A stretch of DNA of 40,627 bases from contig JAHJMN010000121.1 of assembly GCA_018821305.1 (NCBI GenBank), forward strand, positions 1-40,627, in the 5' to 3' direction. Numbering within the stretch: the stretch's first letter is position 1; each line of letters opens with the position of its first letter. The position numbers and the translations under genes are program-made. Shown one piece after another: positions 1 to 7,779 of this stretch. Below the pieces are notes generated by a model. The model ran no database searches and was not told the DNA's origin. It saw only the letters and a program-made list of their open reading frames with translations. Origin of the DNA: Myxococcota bacterium (GTDB taxonomy: Bacteria > Myxococcota_A > Polyangia > HGW-17).

Positions 1-141
1 ATTCAATTTTTGTCAAAATTGAGCATGTTTACGAAAACATGCTATTCAGAACACTACAATAATTTCAAGGTCTTCATTCTTAATGTCCTGTGATAAAAAT
101 AGTCGTTACCTTGAAAAGATCGTATTACAGGACATTAACTA
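1..141 (+). repeat. Type A intergenic element, copy A1 (left end outside window)
   Basis: This stretch is nearly identical to 6040-6183. It contains a short AT hairpin (AATTTT/AAAATT), then a 9-bp perfect hairpin (AGCATGTTT / AAACATGCT, 4-nt loop) at about 23-44. An inner 12-bp inverted pair follows: TTAATGTCCTGT at 80-91 against ACAGGACATTAA at 127-138. The right end is CAGGACATTAACTA (128-141), a variant of the family terminal motif. The matching left terminus should lie just outside the window. No reading frame is conserved between the copies, so this is probably non-coding. Confidence 0.85.
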
Positions 142-362
142 AATAGACGAAGTATGTCCCGGACTTGAATCTAAGTTTCCAAAGTTATTGAAACTAAATC
201 ACTAATTGAAAAATTCCAATTTTAAAAATCAATTGAAAGCCTTCAGTGATAAGGTTCCGCGTTAATTTTTAGTAATCTTTTTTTAATAATTTTGAAATTT
301 TCGGTGGATGTATTTGGCAATTAGGATATAATCTTTTGACTCTTATTGACCGGGGGTAAATA
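142..362 (+). promoter_or_regulatory. AT-rich leader of the DUF4215 gene, with a -10-like TATAAT
   Basis: This is the gap between element A1 and the lipoprotein gene at 363. A perfect TATAAT lies at 327-332, about 30 nt before the start codon. The region 17 bp upstream of it (GTGGAT) is a poor -35 match, so the promoter call is weak or would need an activator. A purine-rich GGGGG run about 8 nt before the ATG could serve as the ribosome site. I see nothing else in this gap. Confidence 0.35.
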
Positions 363-2936
363 ATGTACGTAATTAAAAAAATTATCTTTTCAGCAACAGT
401 TATTCCGGCCTTCATTTTTGCATCCTGTGTGGAAACTAAAAATGACGACAATAATGCCAATAATAACACGGAACTTTGCGGTAATGGCACCGTTGATGTC
501 GGTGAGCAGTGCGATGACGGCAATACTATGAATCACGATGGCTGTGATTCCAGTTGTCGTTGGGAGCCCATGTGCGGTAACGGTCGCATCGACATTGGCG
601 AAGAATGCGATGATGGCAATTTCGCAAACGGTGATGGATGCAACATTTCCTGCGAAGTCGAAACCGGTTGTGGTAACGGCATCCTTGAAGTGGGAGAGCA
701 GTGTGACGATGACAACCTGAATGATGGCGATGGCTGCAGTTCAAATTGCATCGTTGAAGGCACGATCACATGCGGTAATGGTATTCTCGAATATACCGAA
801 GGATGTGACGATGGTAACACCGTTGACGGTGATGGTTGTTCATCAACATGTATGAAAGAAAACGGCTGTGGTGATGGCAATCTCGTAGCCCCGGAACAAT
901 GCGACGATGGCAATGCCATTTCCGGTGATGGTTGCTCTTATGACTGCCTTGTTGAGTTTATTTGCGGTAACGGGCAGTGTAACCCCGAGCAGGGCGAAAA
1001 CTGCGAACTTTGTCCTCAGGACTGTTGCGATGATTGCGGCAATGGGATACTGGACGACGGGGAAGAATGTGACGATGGTAACAATACTTCCGGCGACGGG
1101 TGCTCAAGGGGATGCGCTGACGAAGATGGTGTTCAAACTTGCGGTAACGGCATCTGGGAAGAAGGCGAAGAATGTGATGATGGCAATATGACAAATCACG
1201 ATGGTTGTTCTGACGATTGCGTCAAAGAATACGTTTGTGGTGACGGTCAATGCTTCACTACCGAGGGAGAATCCTGTGAGGTTTGCCCTCAGGACTGTTG
1301 TCCGTCTTGCGGTAATGGTTCACGTCAGCCCGGGGAAGTTTGTGATGGTCTTGATCTGAATGAAGTAACTTGTGAGGATCTTGGCTACACTGGTGGAACC
1401 CTCGCTTGTTCTACTTATTGCCAGTATGATACTGCCGCGTGCACTGGTGAAGGCCCCGTTTGTGGAAATGGCGTCGTAGAAGTCGGTGAGGACTGTGACG
1501 GCTCTGCCATGAATGATTCTATGTGCGAAAATACAGGCTATCTCAGCGGGTTGCTTCTCTGCAATGCGAATTGCACGTTTAACTATTCAGGATGCCGTGA
1601 TCAATACCGATATATGTATGAAAAATTTGATAAAATTTTACCTCCAACTGACTGGCAATTCTCTTATCCCTTCGAATGGGGAAAAGTTTCCATAGCAGGT
1701 CCCTCTGCGTGTTTCAGCGGAGACAGTTGTGTCGGTACTGTTATTAAAGGCTGGTCCCCGGCGGTTTCTGCATATGGGGCAAATTATGTTGTTACGCCTC
1801 CCATTGATCTGACTGATGCAACAAATCCAGTAGTTTACTTCTGGGGTTGGGTTGATCTTTCAACGTCAACATATGATGAAGACTGGTGGCGCGTTGAATA
1901 TTCTCTGGACGGCACTACCTGGAATGCCCTCACCAATGCTGATCCTGCTTACAACGGTACGCGGAATGCCTGGACTATGGCTGAAAGTTCCGCATCCTGG
2001 ACTCCGTATCTGGTAAATGCTTCTGCTGTTATTGGAAATGCAAATGTGCGATTCCGCTTTGTTTCAAATCTTGACCATTCTTCATATACTGACGAAGCAG
2101 GAATCTATGTCGACGATGTTATGATTGTTGAAAGTCAGTATGTGCCGGTAGCCATTACCAATCCTTCAAATCTTGGCGTTTCAGTCGTGGGATATCCCTT
2201 CAATCGACAAGTCGATGTTTGGGGAGGCAGCGGTGATTTTACATACAGTATCACCGGCGCTCCTACCTGGCTTTCAATAGATTCTTCCACAGGTGAGCTC
2301 TCAGGTACTCCCGGAGCGGGAAATATTGGTCAGGTTAATATTACAGTTGTAGTTAATGACAATGTAAATCCGCTAAACAGTTCAACGAAGGCCTTCACAA
2401 TTGAAGTCATGGATGCCTTCTACTTCAATGATCTAGAAGGAGCAACTATTCCTTCAGGTTGGTCAATTTCAGGAACACTGTGGCAGTTTGGTACCGCTAC
2501 TTCCGCAGGTGGGCCTTCCGCTTGTGCAAGTGGTACAAAATGTTTTGGTACTAATCTTTCCGGGCAATATCCCAACTATATGGAGATGGAAACAAACTGC
2601 GTTACTTCCTCACCAATCAATCTTACTTCTGCGTCATCAGCGGTATTGGTTTTCAATCATTGGCAGGCCGTTGAAAACACCTACGATGGCGGAACTGTTC
2701 AGGTATCTACCAATGGGACGACCTGGGAAAATACAGCAAGTGTGACACCTGCATACAATGATACCTGTGATGGATTCCCATGCTGGACCACAGATTTTAC
2801 AAGTTGGTCCGAAGTTGAAATCGATATCACACAATGGGTTGGTAACAATGTTCACATCAGGTGGTGTTTCTTCTCTGAAGTATCTGGAACAGATCTTGGT
2901 TGGTTTGTTGATGATATTATGATTCTGGGCAATTAA
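363..2936 (+). CDS. Cys-rich DUF4215-repeat surface lipoprotein with two adhesin-like domains
   Basis: A probable outer-membrane or surface lipoprotein of 857 aa. The N-terminus is a lipoprotein signal ending in the lipobox IFASC (Cys22), followed by an Asn-rich linker. Residues ~38-420 hold eleven Cys-rich units starting CGNG or CGDG. Seven are canonical DUF4215 repeats (GExCDDGN...DGC...C); two are shorter (ENCELCPQDCC type) and two longer (GExCDG...) variants. The C-terminal half has two similar beta-sandwich segments ending in 'VDDVMI' and 'VDDIMI', typical of cleaved-adhesin/choice-of-anchor J (MAM-like) domains. They flank an Ig-like putative-Ig segment (WLSIDSSTGELSGTP). The Cys-rich array is likely disulfide-bonded and metal-binding, and the protein probably adheres to a surface or polysaccharide; both points are inferred from the families. 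The ligand is unknown. It is a single gene with no obvious terminator. Confidence 0.85.
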   Translation: MYVIKKIIFSATVIPAFIFASCVETKNDDNNANNNTELCGNGTVDVGEQCDDGNTMNHDGCDSSCRWEPMCGNGRIDIGEECDDGNFANGDGCNISCEVETGCGNGILEVGEQCDDDNLNDGDGCSSNCIVEGTITCGNGILEYTEGCDDGNTVDGDGCSSTCMKENGCGDGNLVAPEQCDDGNAISGDGCSYDCLVEFICGNGQCNPEQGENCELCPQDCCDDCGNGILDDGEECDDGNNTSGDGCSRGCADEDGVQTCGNGIWEEGEECDDGNMTNHDGCSDDCVKEYVCGDGQCFTTEGESCEVCPQDCCPSCGNGSRQPGEVCDGLDLNEVTCEDLGYTGGTLACSTYCQYDTAACTGEGPVCGNGVVEVGEDCDGSAMNDSMCENTGYLSGLLLCNANCTFNYSGCRDQYRYMYEKFDKILPPTDWQFSYPFEWGKVSIAGPSACFSGDSCVGTVIKGWSPAVSAYGANYVVTPPIDLTDATNPVVYFWGWVDLSTSTYDEDWWRVEYSLDGTTWNALTNADPAYNGTRNAWTMAESSASWTPYLVNASAVIGNANVRFRFVSNLDHSSYTDEAGIYVDDVMIVESQYVPVAITNPSNLGVSVVGYPFNRQVDVWGGSGDFTYSITGAPTWLSIDSSTGELSGTPGAGNIGQVNITVVVNDNVNPLNSSTKAFTIEVMDAFYFNDLEGATIPSGWSISGTLWQFGTATSAGGPSACASGTKCFGTNLSGQYPNYMEMETNCVTSSPINLTSASSAVLVFNHWQAVENTYDGGTVQVSTNGTTWENTASVTPAYNDTCDGFPCWTTDFTSWSEVEIDITQWVGNNVHIRWCFFSEVSGTDLGWFVDDIMILGN

Positions 2937-3037
2937 GCTATCTTTCTGATTTTACTTCCTGAATTTTTCTCCTTTTAAACTTTATATACTGATATTCAAT
3001 ACCGGGGTAACAAAAGTAATAAAAAGCACTACAAAAG

Positions 3038-3066
3038 TTGACATTGTCCTACATGTGGGATAATGT
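3038..3066 (+). promoter_or_regulatory. Sigma70-like promoter of argS
   Basis: A perfect -35 TTGACA (3038-3043) is followed by a 17-bp spacer and a -10-like TAATGT (3061-3066). Transcription would start near 3073, placing GAGGT (3076-3080) just upstream of the ATG at 3089 with a leader of only about 16 nt. The promoter lies inside the longest open frame of argS, which rules out the upstream TTG start at 3038. Confidence 0.7.
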
Positions 3067-3088
3067 TGCATATGTGAGGTTAAGTGAT

Positions 3089-4852
3089 ATGAACTACTGC
3101 ATGGCTCAAATTAAAAAAGAATTTGTAAAAATAGCGAATGAGATCAGTGTTGAAAATGGTTTGGAAATAATTTTTTCCGATAGCGACATCATGCTGAGTC
3201 CTCCAAAAATTAAAGAACATGGAGATCTTTCAACGAATTTTGCCATGATGAACTCTAAAAAATTTGGTATGCCGCCAGTGAAACTTGCAGCAGAGATCGT
3301 GAAGCGCTTAGGCAGCCACACTGACATTTTTTCTGCAGTTACAACTGCCGGACCAGGTTTTATAAACTTCACTCTTTCTGATAGTCAAATATATCAGGGT
3401 CTTGGTCGGATTCTGGATGCTCAAACCGCTTGGGGTAGAGGAACTACAAAGCCAGGTCGCATTAATCTCGAATACGTCAGTGCTAATCCCACAGGTCCGA
3501 TGCACGTAGGGCACGGCAGGGGTGCTGCTGTGGGCGATAGTATTGCCCGGATAATGCGTTTTGCCGGTTATGATGTCACTTGTGAGTATTATCTCAACGA
3601 TGCTGGAAAACAGGTGGAAAATCTCGCTGAATCCATCAAAGCAAGATATCTGGAACTGGTTAAATCTGAAGTTGGAAATGTTCAAACTATAGAATTCCCG
3701 GAAGATGGTTATCATGGTGCGTATGTTATAGATATGGCAAAGAGTTTTCGTGATATTCATGGAAACAAGCCTGCACTTGAAGGAATTGATATGGAGACCC
3801 TGAAATCCTTCGCAGTTGCTGAAGCGTTAAAGGGAATAAAGAAAACTCTGGCAGATCTTGATATTACTTTTGAAGTCTTTTACTCCGAAAAAGCCCTTCA
3901 CGAAAGTGGCGCACTGAAGAAAGCTCAGGATATTCTCGCACAAAGAGGCCATATTTATGAGCAGGACGGTGCTGTTTTCTTTCGTTCTTCCAACTTTGGA
4001 GACGAAAAAGACAGAGTTCTTGTCAAAAGCGATGGAGCTGCCACATATTTTGCCGCAGATATTGCCTATCATCTGGATAAATTCAATAGAGGCTACACTC
4101 ATTTGATCGATCTCTGGGGTGCTGATCACCACGGCTATATACCTCGCATGAAAGCTTCCATCGAAGCATTTGGTCATGAACGGGATGATCTCGAAGTCCT
4201 GCTGGTTCAGTTTGTGAGTCTTGTAAAAGGAGATGAAAAACTGGCAATGGGTAAAAGAAGTGGAAACTTTGTTACTCTGGACGACCTTATTGCAGAGACC
4301 GGTGCTGATGTAACCCGCTGGTATTTTGTTGCCAAAAGTCATGATGTAGCAATTGATTTTGATCTCAGCGAAGCACTTTCGCAGGATCCTCGAGAGAATC
4401 CTGCCCGATATGCTCAGTACGGACATGCCAGAGCGTGTTCCATATTAAAGAAGGGAAGCTCTTTATTCGGCGACAATCTGCCTGTTGTAAATGAAACGGT
4501 TTTTACTCATTTATCTTGTCCTGAAGAGATTGAGATTTCCAAGGTTTTAATGCAGTTTCCGCAGGTTGTTTCCGACGCTGCAGAATCACGCAGTCCCCAT
4601 AAAATTGCAAACTTCCTTACAGAAATTTCAAGGATGTTTAACAGTTATTACACGAGATATAAAGATGATCCGGTTCTTCCCAAACCTACTCAGCAGGTAG
4701 AAAACTGGGAAGAAACATGGGATTTGCATAAAACCGCCGCGAGACTGGCTTGGATAGAATGTTTTAAAACAGTAACCGGTAATGCACTTAATCTACTTGG
4801 CCTTAACGCACCAGAATACATGGTATCACCTGAGGAGGCTGGCAATGAATAA
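3089..4852 (+). CDS. argS: Arginyl-tRNA synthetase
   Basis: A class I aminoacyl-tRNA synthetase charging tRNA-Arg with arginine, cytoplasmic, 587 aa, normal for the family. Visible motifs are the N-terminal ArgS additional domain (EHGDLSTNFAM), the HIGH signature as GPMHVGHGRGA (HVGH at residues 139-142), the GADHHGY segment, and a KMSKS-like loop (MGKRSGNFVTLDD near residue 385). A DALR anticodon-binding domain occupies the C-terminus (ENPARYAQYGHAR onward). The frame is open upstream to a TTG at 3038, but that codon is part of the -35 box. ATG 3089 has a GAGGT 8 nt upstream, so it is preferred; ATG 3101 is a possible alternative. The gene overlaps the next gene by 8 nt, so the two are cotranscribed. 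Confidence 0.95.
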   Translation: MNYCMAQIKKEFVKIANEISVENGLEIIFSDSDIMLSPPKIKEHGDLSTNFAMMNSKKFGMPPVKLAAEIVKRLGSHTDIFSAVTTAGPGFINFTLSDSQIYQGLGRILDAQTAWGRGTTKPGRINLEYVSANPTGPMHVGHGRGAAVGDSIARIMRFAGYDVTCEYYLNDAGKQVENLAESIKARYLELVKSEVGNVQTIEFPEDGYHGAYVIDMAKSFRDIHGNKPALEGIDMETLKSFAVAEALKGIKKTLADLDITFEVFYSEKALHESGALKKAQDILAQRGHIYEQDGAVFFRSSNFGDEKDRVLVKSDGAATYFAADIAYHLDKFNRGYTHLIDLWGADHHGYIPRMKASIEAFGHERDDLEVLLVQFVSLVKGDEKLAMGKRSGNFVTLDDLIAETGADVTRWYFVAKSHDVAIDFDLSEALSQDPRENPARYAQYGHARACSILKKGSSLFGDNLPVVNETVFTHLSCPEEIEISKVLMQFPQVVSDAAESRSPHKIANFLTEISRMFNSYYTRYKDDPVLPKPTQQVENWEETWDLHKTAARLAWIECFKTVTGNALNLLGLNAPEYMVSPEEAGNE

Positions 4853-5387
4853 TCTTGAGAGACTTGAAGAAAAAACTGAAATAGTTCTCAACACTAAACA
4901 GATTGCAATTCTTGCTCTCGGACTTCTGTTCGTTACCATATTGGCATTCATGACTGGCTTTATCAGTGGAAAACGAACACAAAAGAGAGAAAAATCCGTT
5001 GTAATGAAGGAAGATACAAAAGATCTTCTCAGCCGGCTGGATGAACTTGAGAATAAAAGTCGTGCATTTATTGCAAAAAAAGAACTCACAGTGACTAGAA
5101 AAAGGGCAGTAAATGTTGAGGAATTCAAAAAGGCTTCTGATGAAGAAACTAAAAGAGTTCAGCCAGTTAAAGCGACTTCAGGTGTTAAAATTGCCCTGGC
5201 CGCAAAAAGCACCAGTGCACGAGAAGTAAAAATTACGAAGAAATCCAACGGAAAATCAAAGAAGATCGCTAAAAGGACAAAATCAGGAAGAACCCGCATC
5301 GCTGGAATCCGGAAGAGCAATAAAGGCAGAAGAAAAGGATCTCTTTCAAAGAAAATGTCCAACAATAGCCTTGCAAGTCGAAACTGA
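4845..5387 (+). CDS. Small membrane-anchored, Lys/Arg-rich protein in the argS operon
   Basis: This 180-aa protein starts at ATG 4845 after a strong GAGGAGG and overlaps the end of argS by 8 nt. Residues ~1-16 are polar (LERLEEKTEIVLNTKQ), and one transmembrane helix follows (~17-40, IAILALGLLFVTILAFMTGF). A short coiled-coil-like stretch (LLSRLDELENK) comes next, and then about 100 residues of very basic, low-complexity sequence (KKSNGKSKKIAKRTK...). In many deltaproteobacteria argS is followed by a SPOR-domain protein with a similar N-terminal 'EEKTEIVL...RQ' plus helix. This one keeps that part but shows no recognisable SPOR domain. It may bind an anionic polymer such as nucleic acid or cell wall. 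Function unknown. Confidence 0.8.
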   Translation: MNNLERLEEKTEIVLNTKQIAILALGLLFVTILAFMTGFISGKRTQKREKSVVMKEDTKDLLSRLDELENKSRAFIAKKELTVTRKRAVNVEEFKKASDEETKRVQPVKATSGVKIALAAKSTSAREVKITKKSNGKSKKIAKRTKSGRTRIAGIRKSNKGRRKGSLSKKMSNNSLASRN

Positions 5388-5471
5388 TTCCGTTTCTGAC
5401 CTTCCCATTCCCAATCCTCAAAAAAATAATCTAATAATTCAAAAAAAGTTTCGAAGAATATCAATTGTTAA

Positions 5472-5514
5472 TATTGTGAAAATGATTAACTTTTTCACAA
5501 TAAACAAATTTTTT
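5472..5514 (+). terminator. Intrinsic terminator after the argS operon
   Basis: An 11-bp perfect inverted repeat TATTGTGAAAA (5472-5482) / TTTTCACAATA (5492-5502) has a 9-nt loop and is followed by AACAAATTTTTT. The stem is AT-rich, but its position 85 nt after the operon and before a separately promoted gene fits a terminator. Confidence 0.6.
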
Positions 5515-5546
5515 CCCATGGAAAGCAATTTTTAATTTAAAAGCTA

Positions 5547-5573
5547 TTTACAATCGGCAATTTTGTGTACAAT
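5547..5573 (+). promoter_or_regulatory. Candidate promoter of the receiver-domain gene
   Basis: TTTACA (5547-5552) and TACAAT (5568-5573) are separated by 15 bp, about 27 nt before the ATG at 5600. The two hexamers match sigma70 boxes at five of six positions each, but the spacer is shorter than ideal. Confidence 0.45.
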
Positions 5574-5599
5574 ATATAACTCAGTTTTGGTGGTTTATT

Positions 5600-6025
5600 A
5601 TGAGAATTGCTGTTGTAGATGACGAATCCTTTATACTTCGATTGATGAAAAAAACTCTTGAGAGAGAGGATTATATCGTTAGAACCTATAAAAACGGTTT
5701 TGACTTTCTGGAAGATTATTCAGAGTTTAACCCTGAGGTAATTTTCCTTGATATACTGATGCCTGGGATGAATGGGATTCAAGTGTATGAATCCGTCAGG
5801 GATATAAATCCTGAACAGACAGTTATTTTCATCAGTGCATATGATTTTACTGGCAAATTGGAACAATATCTCCAACCAGGTAAAGTCGTTTATTTGCCAA
5901 AGCCATTTGGAATCAAAGAACTTCGCGAAATATTAAAAAAAACGGTTGATTCTTATAACCGTGCCAGACGATGTCAGTCAACAGAGTTTGTAGCCGTTGA
6001 TGAAGATGCGGATATCGAGAAATAA
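5600..6025 (+). CDS. Stand-alone response-regulator receiver protein (CheY-like)
   Basis: A 141-aa protein consisting of one receiver domain. The acidic pair is Asp7-Asp8 and the phosphoacceptor is Asp51 (FLDILMPGMNG). The switch residue Ser79 (FISA) and Lys101 in the KPF motif are present, so the domain should be phosphorylatable. There is no output domain; about 25 charged residues follow. It probably relays phosphate or controls a partner by contact. Two hybrid kinases elsewhere in the window could be partners, but nothing links them directly. The terminal motif of a type A element starts one base after the stop codon. Confidence 0.9.
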   Translation: MRIAVVDDESFILRLMKKTLEREDYIVRTYKNGFDFLEDYSEFNPEVIFLDILMPGMNGIQVYESVRDINPEQTVIFISAYDFTGKLEQYLQPGKVVYLPKPFGIKELREILKKTVDSYNRARRCQSTEFVAVDEDADIEK

Positions 6026-6026
6026 A

Positions 6027-6183
6027 TAGTTCGTGTCCTGAAATTCAATTTTTATCAAAATTGAGCATGTTTAGGAAAACATGCTATTCAGAACACTATA
6101 ATAATTTCAAGGTCTTCATTCTTAATGTCCTGTGTCCAAATTTGGTGTAAACTTGAAAAGATCGTATTACAGGACACGAACTA
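6027..6183 (+). repeat. Type A intergenic element, copy A2, with 14-bp perfect terminal inverted repeats
   Basis: This is the one complete type A copy in the window. The ends are TAGTTCGTGTCCTG (6027-6040) and CAGGACACGAACTA (6170-6183), a perfect 14-bp inverted repeat bounding 157 bp. Inside are the AT hairpin, the AGCATGTTT/AAACATGCT hairpin and the inner TTAATGTCCTGT motif (6122-6133), in the same order as copy A1. No open frame of useful length is present. It starts one base after the stop codon of the receiver gene. Confidence 0.9.
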
Positions 6184-6203
6184 AGTAATTTAGCGCAGCG
6201 GAG

Positions 6204-6387
6204 TCCCTGTTAAAATATTTCAGATAAACAGGAAATCAGTAGCAGTAACAGGAAAACAGGGGGCTCGCTACTGAGGCATTTCTTAAAACCGAGCCACAAT
6301 CGTATTACTCAGGAAACGGTATAGATGTTTTTTCTGAAGCTTGTCTTTAGACCGAGTCACTATCTTTTTACTCAGGAAACGGTCCAG
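6204..6387 (+). repeat. Type B intergenic element, copy B1 (CAGGAA-rich), with an internal 33-bp duplication
   Basis: The stretch aligns with 35290-35400 and with the reverse complement of 29798-29900. Shared marks are repeated CAGGAA/CAGGG, 'GGGGCTC', 'GAGGCATTTCTT', and 'ATCGTATTAC' near the right end. The terminal part ACCGAG..ACTCAGGAAACGGT occurs twice (6288-6320 and 6351-6383; period 63 bp). The end lies about 10 nt from the stop codon of the leftward ABC gene. With A2, this explains the whole 6026-6397 gap. Confidence 0.75.
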
Positions 6388-6397
6388 TTTCTTTATT

Positions 6398-7312
6398 TTA
6401 AAGAGGAAAATGGCATCTGACTCTGGAAGATCCGCTTACTGACCAACTGGGAATTTGAGTACTGCACAGTACCTGACGTTTATCGCACCTTGAATAAAAT
6501 GGACACCCGGTAATTTCGTCACTGCCTGGCATATCGCCAGGGATACTATATAAAGGTTTGGAAAATTCAGGTCTTGAATCAAGAAGTGCTTTTGTATATG
6601 GATGAGAAGGGGATTTCTTTATATCAGCAACGAGACCATTTTCAACTGTGTATCCCGCATACATGACAGACAGAAAACCTCCAAGTCGAATGACATTACC
6701 GAAATCGTGTGTGATAAAAATCAGACTGTAACCGCTATTTGCCAATCCTTCGAACTCGTCAAGAAGTTGGGCGGAAGTCTGAGGGTCAAGTGCAGTTGTA
6801 GGCTCGTCACAGATTAAGACTTCAGGGTTTGATGCAAGAGCAATGGCTATTTGACCACGTTGCTTCATCCCTCCAGATAACTCATGAGGATATTTTTTCC
6901 CGTATTTCCTATGCAAGCCTGATTTGTTTAAAAGCTCGACAATATGGTTTTCTATTTTGTCACGGGGGCAGATTCTGTGGTAAACAAGGAGCTCAGTAAT
7001 TTGCTTTTCGAGTGTCATAAGAGGATTCAACGCCCCTGAGCTCTCCTGAAAAATCATCGAAAGTTTTTTTCCACGCAGCAATTCTAGTTTTTGTTTTGAA
7101 AGTTCCACTCCGTTAAATTTGATGATGCCTGAGTAATTAAAAGCTTCAGGTAAAACCGAACAGAGTGCTTTTACAGAGAGACTTTTTCCGCTTCCACTTT
7201 CCCCAATTATATTAAGTATGCTGCTGGAAGGTAGTGAAAACGTACAATCGTGTATTAGACGATTGTGTTGAGTCGAAATCTCAAGGTTATTTACTTCAAT
7301 TTTAAGCTCCAA
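6398..7312 (-). CDS. Oligopeptide/dipeptide ABC transporter ATP-binding protein (OppD/DppD type)
   Basis: A 304-aa ATPase that would energise uptake of peptides or similar solutes at the inner membrane. Walker A is GESGSGKS, the Q-loop is MIFQESSGALNP, the signature is LSGGMKQR, Walker B is VLICDEPTTALD, and the H-loop is ITHDFG. The C-terminal Opp/Dpp extension is present (PSHPYTKALL, IPGDMPG), with four cysteines (GCPFYSRC...LC...RC) as in family members proposed to carry an iron-sulfur cluster. Translation must start at TTG 7312, because an in-frame stop lies two codons upstream and there is no early ATG; GGGGTG precedes it. The gene is 45 nt behind the HIT gene and probably cotranscribed. 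No permease, binding protein or second ATPase is nearby, so it is an orphan subunit or its partners are elsewhere. Confidence 0.88.
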   Translation of the reverse strand: MELKIEVNNLEISTQHNRLIHDCTFSLPSSSILNIIGESGSGKSLSVKALCSVLPEAFNYSGIIKFNGVELSKQKLELLRGKKLSMIFQESSGALNPLMTLEKQITELLVYHRICPRDKIENHIVELLNKSGLHRKYGKKYPHELSGGMKQRGQIAIALASNPEVLICDEPTTALDPQTSAQLLDEFEGLANSGYSLIFITHDFGNVIRLGGFLSVMYAGYTVENGLVADIKKSPSHPYTKALLDSRPEFSKPLYSIPGDMPGSDEITGCPFYSRCDKRQVLCSTQIPSWSVSGSSRVRCHFPL

Positions 7313-7357
7313 TTTTCACACCCCAAAAAAAACGATTGATATTCTTTGTCCTGAGAA

Positions 7358-7705
7358 TCAACCAGGAGGCCAGGTAAGTTTTCTACCACCTATTAAATGG
7401 AAATGTATATGCGGTACCACCTGTCCAGCATCGGGGCCAGTAGAAATGATAACTCTGTAATTTTTTTCAAGTTCTTCGATGGTTGTTCCAAGTTCCCGTG
7501 CTACTCTGAAAACATCACCCATCAGATGTGCATCCTCTCCTGAAAGATCATTTATTGAAGGAATGTGTTTCTTTGGTACTATCAACAGGTGAACGGGAGA
7601 TACCGGATTGATGTCTTTAAAAACGACAATATTCTGAGTCTCGTGGACTTTTTCAGATGGAATGCTTCCACTGATTATTTTACAAAAAATGCAGTTATCT
7701 GACAT
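7358..7705 (-). CDS. HIT-family nucleotide-binding hydrolase (HINT type)
   Basis: A 115-aa histidine-triad protein with the catalytic motif VPHIHFHLIGG near the C-terminus and the N-terminal zinc-type CIFCKI of bacterial Hint proteins. Hint proteins hydrolyse nucleoside phosphoramidates such as AMP-lysine; the physiological substrate is unknown. The length is normal. AAGGAG lies 11 nt before the ATG. It is divergent from the penicillin-binding protein gene and is followed after 45 nt by the ABC ATPase. Confidence 0.93.
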   Translation of the reverse strand: MSDNCIFCKIISGSIPSEKVHETQNIVVFKDINPVSPVHLLIVPKKHIPSINDLSGEDAHLMGDVFRVARELGTTIEELEKNYRVIISTGPDAGQVVPHIHFHLIGGRKLTWPPG

Positions 7706-7779
7706 GATCTGGAATACTCCTTTTAGATTAATAAGTTCCTACATGCAGATTTTACTACAAACAGGTTATTAGGCAAGCA

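Noticed and set aside
3308-3760. Minus-strand open frame opposite argS
   Set aside because: It lies wholly within the intact argS frame, has no ribosome site or domain, and its composition follows from argS codons.
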